Source: Pseudomonadota bacterium (GTDB lineage: Bacteria; Pseudomonadota; Gammaproteobacteria; Xanthomonadales; SZUA-38). Taken from it: DNA of 64,000 bases. Positions 25,819-35,398 of the stretch are shown here, piece by piece. The stretch lies in the NCBI GenBank assembly GCA_039033415.1, contig JBCCCR010000034.1, positions 1-64,000 on the forward strand, given 5' to 3'. The notes beneath the pieces are model-generated. The model was given only the letters and a program-made list of their open reading frames with translations. It was not told where the DNA came from and made no database searches. The position numbers were made by a program, and so were the translations under genes. Each line of letters begins with the position of its first letter. Positions within the stretch are counted from its first letter, which is position 1.

Positions 25819-28800
25819 CTAGTTGCGAGCGGCGCGGGTGGGAAAAGGCGGACGAGTCGGCTTAGTGTAGGCACGGTCTTTTAGCCCCGCCAGCGCCAGC
25901 TCGATCGCTTTTTCCAGCTGCGGATCCCGACCGGCGTTGATTTCGCTCGGCCACTGAACGACCTCAACATCGGGAGCGACGCCCACGTTTTCGACAATCC
26001 AGCCGTCTTCGTTCCAGATCGCCAGGTTGGGCGCGGTGATGCCGCCGCCGTCCATCAGCGGAGGAAAACCGAGGATCCCAACCAGGCCGCCCCACGTCCG
26101 TGTGCCTACCACAGGCCCCAGCTCATACTTCTTGAACATCCAGGGCAGAAGATCGCCACCTGATCCGGCATTTTCGTCAGCGATCATGACCTTAGGGCCG
26201 TAAACGGCGCCTCGCGGACTCACCAGATCATCGCCGTAGCGCATCGCCCACCAGGCGGCGAACGGGCGGCTCAGGATGTCGATGTAGTAATCCGCGAACA
26301 GTCCGCCGCCGTTGTAGCGTTCGTCGATAATCATCCCGGCCTTGTGGGACTGGGGATAAAAATAGCGCTTGAAGTATTCATGCCCCGCGCCGGCGGTGTT
26401 GGGGACGTGCACGTAGCCGATCTGGCCGTCGGTGGCCTCGTGAACTTTGCGCATGTTGTCCTCGACCCAGTGACGATTGCGCAAGGCGGCCTCGTTGGCG
26501 ATCGGGGTCACCTCAACCTGCCGGGTCTCCGCACCCGGCGATTCGGCCACCGTCAGCGTTACCGGCTGACCGACTTTCTGCTCGAAGTACCGAAACAGAC
26601 TTTGGCTTGCCGTGACCGCCTGCCCATCAACCGCCAGTAGATAGTCGCCGACATTCACCTGGACGCCGGCCTCGGCCAGGGGCGCTTTGAGCTCCGGACT
26701 CCAGTTCAACCCGCCGTAGATTCGCGCAAAGCGATAGAGGTTGTTCTCGATCTTGTAGTCAGCGCCCAGCAGCCCCACCGAGACGTTGTCAGGATCTTCG
26801 ATGCTGTCCCCGTCGGTCGAATAGCTGTGCCCGACCGCCAGCTCACTGGCCATCCAGCGCATAATCCGCAGCAGGTCATCGCGAGTCGCGACATGGGCGA
26901 CCATCGGCTGGTAGCGTTCGCGGACCGCCTCCCAGTCTGCGCCGTGGTAGTTGTCGGCGTAGAAATAATCTCGATTGATGCGCCAGGCCTCGTCGAAGAT
27001 CTGAGCCCATTCCTTGCGCGGCTCGACCCGGACCTTGACCTTGTCCAGCGCGAGCTGACCCTCACCGGGCTTAAGCTCAGCACCCGCGTCAACCACGTAC
27101 CACTGGCCCTGCTGCAGATAGAACAGCTTTTCACCGTTGGCGCTGAGCTGAAACGCCGCCACGCCCGCCGCCAGGGTTTTGCTTTCCCGATCTTCGAACG
27201 AAAACCGCTTGAGTTCACCGGCGCCGCTGAACGCCTCAAAGGAGGTCTTGCCGGTCGTTTCGATCCAGTAAAGCGTGCCGGTTTTGCCGACCGCCAGGCT
27301 ATGCCGCGTGGCTGCCTCACCGGGCACCACCTGGATTCGATGATTCAGGCCAGCAAAATCCACCCGGGTTTCTGATGCCTTCTCGCCCTCGTCGTCGCCC
27401 CCTTCTTCCGAGGCCTCATCCTCGGGCGCACTCTCCTGAATTGCGACCTCGTCGTCCTCCGGAGGCAACGGATTGGGACCGTCTGCCGCCAGGGTCGCCA
27501 CGTAGATCTGATGTTTCATGGTGACGTCGATGCTCGACTGGGCAAACCAGTCCTTAAGCGGTCCAGCCTGCGTGGAGGCCAGCATATAGAGATGGTCACC
27601 GCTGGGATCGAAGACCGGATAGCTGACCTCTGCCATCCCGTCGGTCACCCGCCGCGACTCCTGGCTGGCAACGTCGTAGAGGTGCACCACCTGCGTCAGG
27701 CCAGCATCGTTGAGCGTGTAGGCAAGCCACCGCGAGTCCGGACTGAAGCTGTAGGTGAGTGTGATCACCGGGCTGTAGACCGGCTCCTGACCTATCTTCA
27801 CCACGGTGCCCTTCGCAACGTCCAGCAGGTGCAGGGCCAGCGCATTGTCCCGAAAGGCAAGCTGCTGGCTGTCCGGCGACCAGACCGGGTCAAAATAGAA
27901 GCCGGCGCCGTCGAGTTCGATGCGACGCGTTTCGCCATCGGGCATCGACTGGATGTGCAGCCCATATTCACCCCCCTGGTCAGAAAACCAGGCCAGGCTG
28001 GCGCCATCGGGAGACCAGGCCGGACTCCGGTCGTGAACACCGGGCGACTCGGTGACGGCTTTAGGGAAACCCTTCTTGGCCGGGACGGTGACAATTTCGC
28101 CGCGATACTCCAGCGCCACCCGCTGACCATCAGGCGCTAGGTGCGCATCGCGAACCCATTCTTTGCCGCTGGCCCAGCGCGGTCGGGCCTCGCGCAGATC
28201 GGACGCCGCGCCGACCTTTAGGGTCTTCACGGTGTTGCCTTTCGCCTCGAGCACCTTCAGCTGGCCTCCGTGTTCAAACACAATCGCGTTGTCGCCCGAC
28301 CGCGCGTTCAACACCGGAAACTCATCAAACTCCGTCAGCTGCTCTACCTGACCGTCTGCAAAGCGAAAGAGATTGAACTCCCCCGCCCGGTCGGAATTAA
28401 AGTAGACGGTGTCGCCAACCCACATCGGATCGGTGTCGTTCGAACCACCTTCAGGTTTGGGGATTTCCACAACCTCATAATCGTCAAGATCCATGATCCA
28501 GATTCGGCTGATCGTACCGCCGCGATAGTTTTTCCACTGCGTGTGGGCAGCGCGATGCGGGGTGTAGGCAATCTTCGACCCGTCGGGCGACAGCGCCGCG
28601 AGGAATCCCGTTGGAACGGGCAACCGCGTCGCGGGTCCACCGGAGACCGCCACGGTATAGAGGTGACGGTGCCGTCGCGTATGGACGCTCCGGGCACTCG
28701 AAAACAACACCCGGCTGCTGTCACCGCTAAACCCGAGGGTCAAATCGAGACCAGGGTGCCACGTGAGTCGCTGCACCACGCCGCCGCCGGCAGGCATCAC

Positions 28801-29082
28801 GTACACATCGGTATTCCCGTCATAGTTCCCGCTGAACGCCAGCCATCGACCGTCGGGGGACAGCACGGGGCGCGACTCGCCGCCTTCAGCAGTGGTGACC
28901 CGTCTGGCGACGCCGCCGTCGCGAGGCGCAATCCAAATATCGTTGTCATAGACAAAAGCCAGCTGGTAGCCGCTAAGGGCTGGCGATCGAAGCAAACGCG
29001 TGTCGGCGCTGGCAACCGCCGAAGTTTCGAAGCTGATGGCCAGCAACAGCGTGGCAAAAAGGACTAGCAGAAGTGATCGCAC
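25819..29082 (-). CDS. Tricorn-like S41 peptidase
   Basis: A 1087 aa secreted protease with signal peptide. The start is GTG at 29082: GGGAG lies 8 bases before it and the signal begins directly (VRSLLLVLFATLLLA). Domains: beta-propeller repeats with SPDGRWLAF-type motifs (about 30-600), an acidic linker, a C1 helical region with ELAVGHSYS (catalytic-His region), a PDZ domain (VNVGDYLLAVDGQ), and the S41 core with ENAGSGGD (Ser974) and WIVENVG (Glu1031), matching tricorn spacing. It probably degrades periplasmic peptides. It is divergent from the RidA gene. Confidence 0.92.
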   Translation of the reverse strand: MRSLLLVLFATLLLAISFETSAVASADTRLLRSPALSGYQLAFVYDNDIWIAPRDGGVARRVTTAEGGESRPVLSPDGRWLAFSGNYDGNTDVYVMPAGGGVVQRLTWHPGLDLTLGFSGDSSRVLFSSARSVHTRRHRHLYTVAVSGGPATRLPVPTGFLAALSPDGSKIAYTPHRAAHTQWKNYRGGTISRIWIMDLDDYEVVEIPKPEGGSNDTDPMWVGDTVYFNSDRAGEFNLFRFADGQVEQLTEFDEFPVLNARSGDNAIVFEHGGQLKVLEAKGNTVKTLKVGAASDLREARPRWASGKEWVRDAHLAPDGQRVALEYRGEIVTVPAKKGFPKAVTESPGVHDRSPAWSPDGASLAWFSDQGGEYGLHIQSMPDGETRRIELDGAGFYFDPVWSPDSQQLAFRDNALALHLLDVAKGTVVKIGQEPVYSPVITLTYSFSPDSRWLAYTLNDAGLTQVVHLYDVASQESRRVTDGMAEVSYPVFDPSGDHLYMLASTQAGPLKDWFAQSSIDVTMKHQIYVATLAADGPNPLPPEDDEVAIQESAPEDEASEEGGDDEGEKASETRVDFAGLNHRIQVVPGEAATRHSLAVGKTGTLYWIETTGKTSFEAFSGAGELKRFSFEDRESKTLAAGVAAFQLSANGEKLFYLQQGQWYVVDAGAELKPGEGQLALDKVKVRVEPRKEWAQIFDEAWRINRDYFYADNYHGADWEAVRERYQPMVAHVATRDDLLRIMRWMASELAVGHSYSTDGDSIEDPDNVSVGLLGADYKIENNLYRFARIYGGLNWSPELKAPLAEAGVQVNVGDYLLAVDGQAVTASQSLFRYFEQKVGQPVTLTVAESPGAETRQVEVTPIANEAALRNRHWVEDNMRKVHEATDGQIGYVHVPNTAGAGHEYFKRYFYPQSHKAGMIIDERYNGGGLFADYYIDILSRPFAAWWAMRYGDDLVSPRGAVYGPKVMIADENAGSGGDLLPWMFKKYELGPVVGTRTWGGLVGILGFPPLMDGGGITAPNLAIWNEDGWIVENVGVAPDVEVVQWPSEINAGRDPQLEKAIELALAGLKDRAYTKPTRPPFPTRAARN

Positions 29083-29195
29083 TGGGCAGGCTCCCAAATC
29101 GTGATGAGCGGACGTTAGCAGATCCCGCGTGGCGTAGTTACCCCGCCGTCGAGTATTCTCTGGGTCAGACCGGTGCTGACCTCGAGGCGCAACCC

Positions 29196-29654
29196 ATGAA
29201 ACCACTCATCCCAAACTTCTTGATGCGATTCCTGGCTCTGGCCGCGCTCTGGGCGGCAACGGCGCTGGCGGACACTCCGGTCAAGTACCCCAACACCCAA
29301 TATCCCGATTTTCCGTTCTCTGAAGCGGTCGCCCACGGCGGCGTGCTGTATCTTTCCGGGGAAATCGGCACGGGCGCCGATGGCAAGCTTGTCGCCGGTG
29401 GTATCCAGGGCGAGGCCAAACAAACGATGGACAATATCCGGGACAAGCTCGAGCGCCACGACCTGACCATGGATGACGTCATCAAATGCACCGTGTTTCT
29501 CGCTGACATCGACGAGTGGGGGGATTTCAATCAGGTCTACGCCCGCTACTTTGACAAAGGGCGCTTTCCGGCTCGCAGTGCGCTGGCGGCCTCCGGACTG
29601 GCCCTGAATGCCAGGGTAGAGGTGGAATGCCTGGCCGCGATGCAGGACAACTGA
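29196..29654 (+). CDS. RidA-family protein with signal peptide
   Basis: A 152 aa RidA/YjgF fold protein. ATG 29196 is chosen because a GAGG box precedes it and a signal peptide (LMRFLALAALWAATALA) begins there. The RidA body follows: FSEAVAHGGVLYLSGEIG, an N-terminal-region TMDNIRDKLERHDLTMDDVIKCTVFL in parts, and a C-terminal ARSALAASGLALNARVEVECLA with the conserved Arg that binds carboxylates in enamine deaminases. Export to the periplasm is unusual for a family best known for cytoplasmic 2-aminoacrylate hydrolysis. It is divergent from the tricorn-like protease. Confidence 0.85.
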   Translation: MKPLIPNFLMRFLALAALWAATALADTPVKYPNTQYPDFPFSEAVAHGGVLYLSGEIGTGADGKLVAGGIQGEAKQTMDNIRDKLERHDLTMDDVIKCTVFLADIDEWGDFNQVYARYFDKGRFPARSALAASGLALNARVEVECLAAMQDN

Positions 29655-29740
29655 TCGCTGAAACCTAAACCGCAAAGCCTCAGTAGGTCCCATCGAGTCG
29701 CAATTCAGCCGCTGGCCCTCCAGGCTCGGAAGGAGTGGGC

Positions 29741-30598
29741 GTGCCGCTGCTAAGCCTGGAGGACTTCGATCTCCACTATGAAGTGACGGGATCCGGACCT
29801 CCCACCCTCCTGGTTCATGGCCTTGGATCGAGCGGCGCCGACTGGGCATTCCAGGTAGCGCGGCTCTCTTCGTCCTACCAGCTAATCTGCCCGGACCTGC
29901 GCGGGTCGGGCTTAAGTGGCAAACCCGTTGGCCCCTACAGTGTCCACCAGCTTGCGGCGGACTTGTGGCAGCTGATCGATGAGCTTGGTCTCCAGTCATG
30001 CAACTTGGTGGGATTTTCTCTCGGCGGCGCGGTGGCCCTGGAGATGGCGCTGCAGCAGGGCGAGCGTGCAGATCGACTGGTGATGATCAATGCGCTGCCA
30101 ACCTACCGCATCGATCACTGGCGAAAGTGGATGCAGGCTCAGCTGCAGCTGAATCTGGTCCGCTGGCTGGGCTTACCCCATACCGCTCGGGTCATCGCCA
30201 AACGCATCTTTCCCCATGAGTTTCAGGCGCCGATGCGCCGTCGGGTCGAACAGGTTGTCGGGCAGAACGCCAAGGCACCCTACCTGGCAACGCTGCGGGC
30301 CCTGATGGACTGGTGCGCCGCCGATCGGCTTCACCAGATTAACAAGCCAACGCTGTTTCTTTCCGCAGAATTTGACTACACGCCGGCCGAAGAAAAGCGT
30401 GCGTTCGCCGAAGAGATCGGCGCCGAGTTTCTGCTGGTCAAAGGCTCGCGCCACGGCACACCGTTTGACGCCATCAGCGCAACCAATCGTGTGCTCGAAG
30501 CTTTCCTTGGCCAGCAGCCTCTTCCGACTAACGTCTCGGCAGATGACGAAGCCGAGTTTGTCGCCAACACGGAACCGGCAACCCACGCCAACCGCTAG
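29741..30598 (+). CDS. Alpha/beta hydrolase (canonical GFSLG)
   Basis: A 285 aa alpha/beta-hydrolase with normal features: oxyanion VHGLGSSGADW, strand-loop CPDLRGSGLSGKP, nucleophile elbow LVGFSLGGA, an acid region LFLSAEFDYTP and catalytic His in SRHGTPFD. Start is GTG at 29741 with AAGGAG 5 bases upstream; a GTG two codons earlier overlaps that site. It is likely an esterase, lipase or lactonase of 3-oxoadipate-enol-lactonase-like type. It is useful as a contrast to the two HTG-type hydrolases in this window. Confidence 0.88.
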   Translation: MPLLSLEDFDLHYEVTGSGPPTLLVHGLGSSGADWAFQVARLSSSYQLICPDLRGSGLSGKPVGPYSVHQLAADLWQLIDELGLQSCNLVGFSLGGAVALEMALQQGERADRLVMINALPTYRIDHWRKWMQAQLQLNLVRWLGLPHTARVIAKRIFPHEFQAPMRRRVEQVVGQNAKAPYLATLRALMDWCAADRLHQINKPTLFLSAEFDYTPAEEKRAFAEEIGAEFLLVKGSRHGTPFDAISATNRVLEAFLGQQPLPTNVSADDEAEFVANTEPATHANR

Positions 30599-30720
30599 CC
30601 TGTTGCACCGCCACACGCGCTGGCTGGCCTCCTTTGGTGAGTTCTTGCGTACATCTCTTTAAGACGCCGGGGCTGCGCCTCGATCAGCAAAACGGCGTCT
30701 CTCGCGTGAGGACAACCGCC

Positions 30721-32385
30721 ATGAGAAACCGATGGATAAGCATTCTTTTGCTGCTGCCGCTTCTGGCGGCTGCGCAACCCCTGACCACTAGTTTTTCTTA
30801 CCAGGGCAGCCTCAGTCGGTCCGGCAGCCTGGCTACGGGCGTGTTTGATCTGCAGTTCGAGCTGTTTGACGCGCTGGAAAACGGCGCGCCCGTTGGCGTG
30901 CCAATCATAGTTGAGGACGTGGCGGTGGTCGACGGGATTTTTACCGTCACGCTGGACTTTGGCGCGATGCCGTTTGCCGGCGACCAGCTCTGGCTGGAAA
31001 TTGGCGTTCGCGAGGGAGCTAGCGTCGATGATTATCAAGGCCTGGCGCCGCGGCAGGCCGTTACCGCAACCCCTTACGCGCTGCATGCGGAAATGGTGGC
31101 TATGGACGCCATCACTAGCAACGAGATCGCGGCGAATGCGGTAGGCGTCGGCGAAATCGATTCATCCGAGGTGCAGCGCCGGCTGCAGGGCGCCTGCGCC
31201 GCTGAGTCCGCGATCCGCCAGATCAATGCTGACGGCAGTGTGGTTTGCGAGGCTGACGACGTGAATCCCAGCTACTGGACGCCCAATTCGGATGACGCCC
31301 TGGAGCCGGATCGCAGCCTCCGGATCGAGCCGGGGACTCCGTTTCCGATGCAGGTGCGCTCCGCCAGCGCGTTCGACGACCCTCAGCTGGCGCTAGTCGA
31401 GGACAGTACCAATCAACTCGCGCGGCTGAGCTTTTACAATGCGCCGGCCAGCTTTGCCGACTTCGACAATCCGGTGATGTGGACCATTGCCGCGCAGATT
31501 ACCGGGACGCCAGAAAACGACCGGATGAACTTCTTTAACCGCAACTTCGGAGACGTCCTCAGTCTCACCGGTGACGGTCTGGTGGGCGTCAACACGGTCA
31601 GCCCGCTGGCGTCGCTGGATCTCCGTTCCGACGACCAGTTCTTCTGGGGCGTCGGCAACGGCCGGGGCGACTTCTATCTCGGCGACGGACAGGTGGGCCT
31701 ATCGATGGGCACGACGCTGGCCGGCGACGAGCGCGGAACGGCGCGGATCTGGACTAAAGGAGGCGTCGAGCGGCTGCTGCTCGGCTCGGAGACCCACGGC
31801 GATCAGCTGACGCTTCGCGACGGCAACATCGGGCTGGGCAATAGCGATCCAGGCGTTGCCGTGGACATTGCCGGCCAGATCCGGGCCCGCGACCTGGCGC
31901 ACGGCGACAGCAGCAACCGGGCGGTGGCCGTTGAACCCGACGGCGACCTGGTGACGGTTGCACCGCAAACGCGGTTTCTTTCGCTATCGCCAGCGGCGTT
32001 TACGCCGCGAGATTCAGCAACTGCCTACTTTCGAACAGGGCAGTTTGTTCAGATCTCCGACACTGGCCTGCGGCAACTTTGGGCTCCGGTGAATTTGCCG
32101 CACGGCGCGCTCGTGACTGAGGTGACTTTCTGGTTCCGCGACAACAGCTCGGAGGACCTCTTGTTTCAGCTCTTTTACTACAGCCCGGACAGCACCGCGA
32201 ATTTCGGAGCCATGGCCGCCATCGCCAGCAACGGCGCCAGCACCGACGTTCGAAGCGTCACGGACAACAGCATTTCGCAAGCCACCATCGACACGCAAAA
32301 CCGCAACTACGCGATTGTTATCCAGAGCACCAACTGGCAGTCGCAACTTCGGGTGCACACCGTACGAATTACCTACACGCTTTAG
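30721..32385 (+). CDS. Secreted protein of unknown function
   Basis: A 554 aa protein. ATG 30721 begins a clear signal peptide (ISILLLLPLLAAA). The N-terminal domain SFSYQGSLSRSGSLATGVFDLQFELFDA, read in parts, then AVTATPYALHAE, is a pattern seen in many secreted bacterial proteins that resemble trimeric fibre or tail-fibre-like modules. The middle has repeating beta segments with LGNSDPGVAVDIAGQIR, similar to tail-fibre collars, and the C-terminus is beta-rich. Surrounding genes are not phage-like. A cell-surface or extracellular structural protein is likely. No enzymatic motif is visible. Confidence 0.6.
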   Translation: MRNRWISILLLLPLLAAAQPLTTSFSYQGSLSRSGSLATGVFDLQFELFDALENGAPVGVPIIVEDVAVVDGIFTVTLDFGAMPFAGDQLWLEIGVREGASVDDYQGLAPRQAVTATPYALHAEMVAMDAITSNEIAANAVGVGEIDSSEVQRRLQGACAAESAIRQINADGSVVCEADDVNPSYWTPNSDDALEPDRSLRIEPGTPFPMQVRSASAFDDPQLALVEDSTNQLARLSFYNAPASFADFDNPVMWTIAAQITGTPENDRMNFFNRNFGDVLSLTGDGLVGVNTVSPLASLDLRSDDQFFWGVGNGRGDFYLGDGQVGLSMGTTLAGDERGTARIWTKGGVERLLLGSETHGDQLTLRDGNIGLGNSDPGVAVDIAGQIRARDLAHGDSSNRAVAVEPDGDLVTVAPQTRFLSLSPAAFTPRDSATAYFRTGQFVQISDTGLRQLWAPVNLPHGALVTEVTFWFRDNSSEDLLFQLFYYSPDSTANFGAMAAIASNGASTDVRSVTDNSISQATIDTQNRNYAIVIQSTNWQSQLRVHTVRITYTL

Positions 32386-32425
32386 TCGCTTGCAGACCAG
32401 GCTGCATCGCCTTTAGCCGGCGCAA

Positions 32426-32764
32426 TCAACCGTCAGCAACGTAAATCGCCAGCTCATGGGCGACACCGTCCGCGATGGCCGGACTGTCGAAAAACTGAAC
32501 CGTCGGCTTGGCGCCGGTCTGTTCCCGCATCCGATCGAACCACGGCTGATCGTAAAACTGCTCGGCTAGCGCCCGTGACTCCCACTCATACACACCGCCG
32601 CCTGAGTCTTCTCCGGAGAGAAAGTACTTACGACGCAGTCCCGGGATGTTGGTATAGCGCGGACCGGTTTGCTCAAGAAGTTCACGGAGGGCCACCTCCG
32701 GCATTGATCCCGACACCGGAAACGTGACCACAACAACAACAGGTATCGATGGCGGACGCACCAT
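32426..32764 (-). CDS. YdhR-like putative monooxygenase (ferredoxin-like fold)
   Basis: A 112 aa protein of the dimeric alpha/beta-barrel type. VVVVVTFPVSG, then PGLRRKYFLSGEDSGGGVYEWESRALAEQFY read in parts, fits the YdhR putative-monooxygenase family, where YFL and VYxWES elements recur. Start ATG 32764 is supported by AAGGAG 5 bases upstream; a GTG two codons earlier would overlap that box. It is a lone gene, convergent with the secreted protein before it. Confidence 0.8.
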   Translation of the reverse strand: MVRPPSIPVVVVVTFPVSGSMPEVALRELLEQTGPRYTNIPGLRRKYFLSGEDSGGGVYEWESRALAEQFYDQPWFDRMREQTGAKPTVQFFDSPAIADGVAHELAIYVADG

Positions 32765-32866
32765 GACCACTCCTTAGCGTTGGTTTGCCCACAGTCTGGC
32801 AAATCACTCCAACAACGTCACTTCCCGCAGGCGGCGGCCTGTCTGGCCGGCTGCGCCTCACTCAAT

Positions 32867-34351
32867 TCATAGATAGGGAGAAAACAGGAAGACAAACGAG
32901 TCTCTCAGCCTGACCAGCGTCGATCGACTCAAAAGCTGATCGCTGGTCACAGGATGGCTGAGGGCGATCACCCGATCCATGTGTGTCCGAAGCTCGCGGT
33001 TTAGGTCGCGACAGAACACCTCGACGCCGAGCTCAAAATTCAGCCGCAGGCTCCGGGGATCAAGGTTGGCTGAACCGATCAAACAGTATTCCTGGTCGAC
33101 GCACAGCAGCTTGGAATGGCAAAAAGGTGGGGGTTGGTAATAGACCTCAATCCCCCACTGGATCAGCTCAAGCAGCAGGTTGCGGTTGGCCCAGTGCACA
33201 AAAAACAGGTTGTTTTTCGCGGGCAACACCACACGAACGCGGGTACCCCGATGGGCCGCGGCCTGCAGGGCGGCAATCAGTTCGCGGCTAGGCAAGAAAT
33301 AGGGTGTCATGATGTCGACCGAATCCGACGCGCCGGCCACAACGCCCTGAATCGTGAACGACAGGGCATCCAAAAGGTCGTCCGGCCCGTCGGGCACCAC
33401 TCGGCATCGCGCTTTGCCGCCGGAACTGGACTGCACCACCTCGGGAACCTCGATCGGCTGGCCGGTCGCAAAGCGCCAGTCATCATGGAATACCGCCTCC
33501 AGCTCGGTCACCACCGGGCCCTGCAGGCGGAAATGAACGTCGGTCACGGCGCGGGGCACGGCCGGGCTCTGGCAGTTTTCATCACCGATGTTCATCCCCC
33601 CGGCGTAGGCGACCCGGTGATCGACCACCAGCAGCTTGCGGTGATTGCGCAGATTGACGTAGACGCTGGGGGGGATCAGGCGAGGCGGCAAGAACCGACC
33701 TATGTTGACGCCTCGTCGGTCGAGCGCGCGGGAGGGCTTTCGCCAGGAATACAGCTCACCGACTCCGTCGATCAGCACCATGACGTCCACCCCCCGGGCC
33801 GCTGCGGCACTCAGCGCGTCGACAAAGGTCTGGCCGGTTTCGTCGAGCTTGAAAATGTAGGTGGCCAGCAAAATCTGGCTTCGGGCGCCCTCGATTTCCG
33901 CCAGCATAGCCGGATAGGCCTCATCGCCGTTGTGGAACGCCTCCACGGCGTTGCTATCGGTTAGCTCACGGCCGGTGATTCGCTGGCCCACAGCCGCAAC
34001 CCCCTTCGCGGCGGGTCCGAGCAGGTTGCCGCGGGGGCGGCTCAACTCATAGCGGACGGCCAACGGGGAGCGCCGCATGCCTCGCGCTCGGGTCCTGACT
34101 CGATTGATACCAAACACGAAGTAGGCCAATGGACCGCCATAAGGGACAAAAGCGCACGCCATGATCCACCCCATGGCCGCCCGGGAATCGCGCTTAAAGA
34201 GCAGAATGTGATAGACGCCCCAGGACGCGGGAGCGATATGCAGCAAAGCCAGGAGATAAACAGACAGGACGTCCACGGCGCTCGTTTTAGACCGGCGATA
34301 GACCCTCGATTTTAGCACCGCAGGTCTTAAGCTAGCCCTTTCGACGCCCAA
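32867..34351 (-). CDS. cls: Cardiolipin synthase
   Basis: A 494 aa phospholipase-D superfamily membrane enzyme joining two phosphatidylglycerols into cardiolipin. Two N-terminal helices (about 27-47 and 58-80) precede two HKD motifs: HRKLLVVDHRVAYAGGMN (HxKxxxxD) and HSKLLCVDQEYCLIGSAN. ARSQILLATYIF-type and TPYFLPSRELI segments are also typical. Length matches ClsA-type enzymes. It is read leftward from its own promoter, divergent from the Trp-rich gene. Confidence 0.93.
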   Translation of the reverse strand: MGVERASLRPAVLKSRVYRRSKTSAVDVLSVYLLALLHIAPASWGVYHILLFKRDSRAAMGWIMACAFVPYGGPLAYFVFGINRVRTRARGMRRSPLAVRYELSRPRGNLLGPAAKGVAAVGQRITGRELTDSNAVEAFHNGDEAYPAMLAEIEGARSQILLATYIFKLDETGQTFVDALSAAAARGVDVMVLIDGVGELYSWRKPSRALDRRGVNIGRFLPPRLIPPSVYVNLRNHRKLLVVDHRVAYAGGMNIGDENCQSPAVPRAVTDVHFRLQGPVVTELEAVFHDDWRFATGQPIEVPEVVQSSSGGKARCRVVPDGPDDLLDALSFTIQGVVAGASDSVDIMTPYFLPSRELIAALQAAAHRGTRVRVVLPAKNNLFFVHWANRNLLLELIQWGIEVYYQPPPFCHSKLLCVDQEYCLIGSANLDPRSLRLNFELGVEVFCRDLNRELRTHMDRVIALSHPVTSDQLLSRSTLVRLRDSFVFLFSPYL

Positions 34352-34443
34352 AACGAGCGGGTATACGGTAGGCGGAATGCTTCAGCAGGCCTCGGTTCAG
34401 CGGCACAATAGGCGCTCCCGTCTACCGATCAGGACACCTGCGT

Positions 34444-34659
34444 TTGAACCAGATCAATCCCCGCAAGCTGATGCGCAGCAAGTGGACCGCCGCGACGCCA
34501 GTCAACCGGGAGAAGCATTTTATGGTGACCAAAGTCGAGTTCGATGAAGACGGCACGGTGGTGTACTGCGAACTGGAAGCCGTGATGAGCAAGCGCACGC
34601 AGTCGATCGACTGGCGCGAGCTGAAGGACGTCTCCCGCTGGCGTTTCGGTTGGCGCTAA
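34444..34659 (+). CDS. TIGR02450-type Trp-rich small protein
   Basis: A 71 aa protein with MRSKWTAATPVNREKHFMV and ending DWRELKDVSRWRFGWR, which fits the TIGR02450 Trp-rich family (KW-T-A near the start, DW..L.D...W..GW at the end). The start is TTG at 34444; an ATG ten codons later is possible but would cut the conserved region. Function of the family is unknown. It is divergent from cardiolipin synthase. Confidence 0.85.
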   Translation: MNQINPRKLMRSKWTAATPVNREKHFMVTKVEFDEDGTVVYCELEAVMSKRTQSIDWRELKDVSRWRFGWR

Positions 34660-34671
34660 TGACTCGTTTGG

Positions 34672-35202
34672 TCAAAAACGACCGCTGATCGATAGGCCCA
34701 CGTAACCGTCCTGAGCGAGGGGTGATACCTGCAGATCCTTATACCGGGTCGTGAATAGGTGGCTGCTCGCGATGCCGATCAGCGCGCCCGCAATCACATC
34801 CGCCTCGTCGTGCCTATCCGACTCGACCCGACTGTAGGCCACAAATGCGGCAGCACCGTAGGCTGCCGTGCCGTAGCGCCAGCCGTAGCGACGCTGGATA
34901 AAATGCGCCGCCGTGAACGCCTTGCTGGCATGCCCGGACGGAAACGCGGTACAGCAGCTACCGGTGGGCCGTTCCTTATCGATCACCGTCTTTAGCGTTT
35001 CGGTGACCAGCTCGCTAACCACATAGGATTTGAGCAGCTGCATGGCGCCCTCGTTGCCTTCCTCATATAGGAGCGTCGCAGCGAGCGCAGAAGCCGGCAG
35101 CAATATGACGCCAACCTCACCCGCCTCCTTGAGATCAGCCTGCGCCGGGCTAAGCCAGCAGAGGACTACGGCGAGCAGTGGACAGATGTATTTCCGAGGC
35201 AA
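34672..35202 (-). CDS. PAP2-family phosphatase, secreted or membrane-associated
   Basis: A 176 aa PAP2 enzyme. Its three catalytic blocks are KTVIDKERP, PSGHASKA and SRVESDRHDEAD, a complete C1-C2-C3 set. TTG 35202 is a reasonable start: GGAG lies 8 bases upstream and a signal peptide (RKYICPLLAVVLCWLSPAQA) follows. The frame stays open to 35508 but that part overlaps the divergent nucleotidase promoter. It likely dephosphorylates a lipid such as phosphatidic acid or undecaprenyl pyrophosphate in the envelope. The start is less sure than the family. Confidence 0.82.
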   Translation of the reverse strand: MPRKYICPLLAVVLCWLSPAQADLKEAGEVGVILLPASALAATLLYEEGNEGAMQLLKSYVVSELVTETLKTVIDKERPTGSCCTAFPSGHASKAFTAAHFIQRRYGWRYGTAAYGAAAFVAYSRVESDRHDEADVIAGALIGIASSHLFTTRYKDLQVSPLAQDGYVGLSISGRF

Positions 35203-35398
35203 GGGTCCGATCTCCGGTTCAGCGATTTGGCAGCATGGCTGACGAGCCGCGTTGACCAACATCATAACGACAATCGCGACGCGTTGAGCTACGCAGATAC
35301 CACGGTGCGCCCAGCCACAGCCACCATCGACGACCCAAGCTGTACAGCAATCCGGGTGCGGTTGGTGACCGGATGATGCGGCGTGTACGCTGTGCGCC

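Noticed and set aside
30721-32385. Tail-fibre-like protein as a sign of prophage
   Set aside because: Neighbours are ordinary metabolic and membrane genes, and no integrase, capsid, portal or lysis gene is present.
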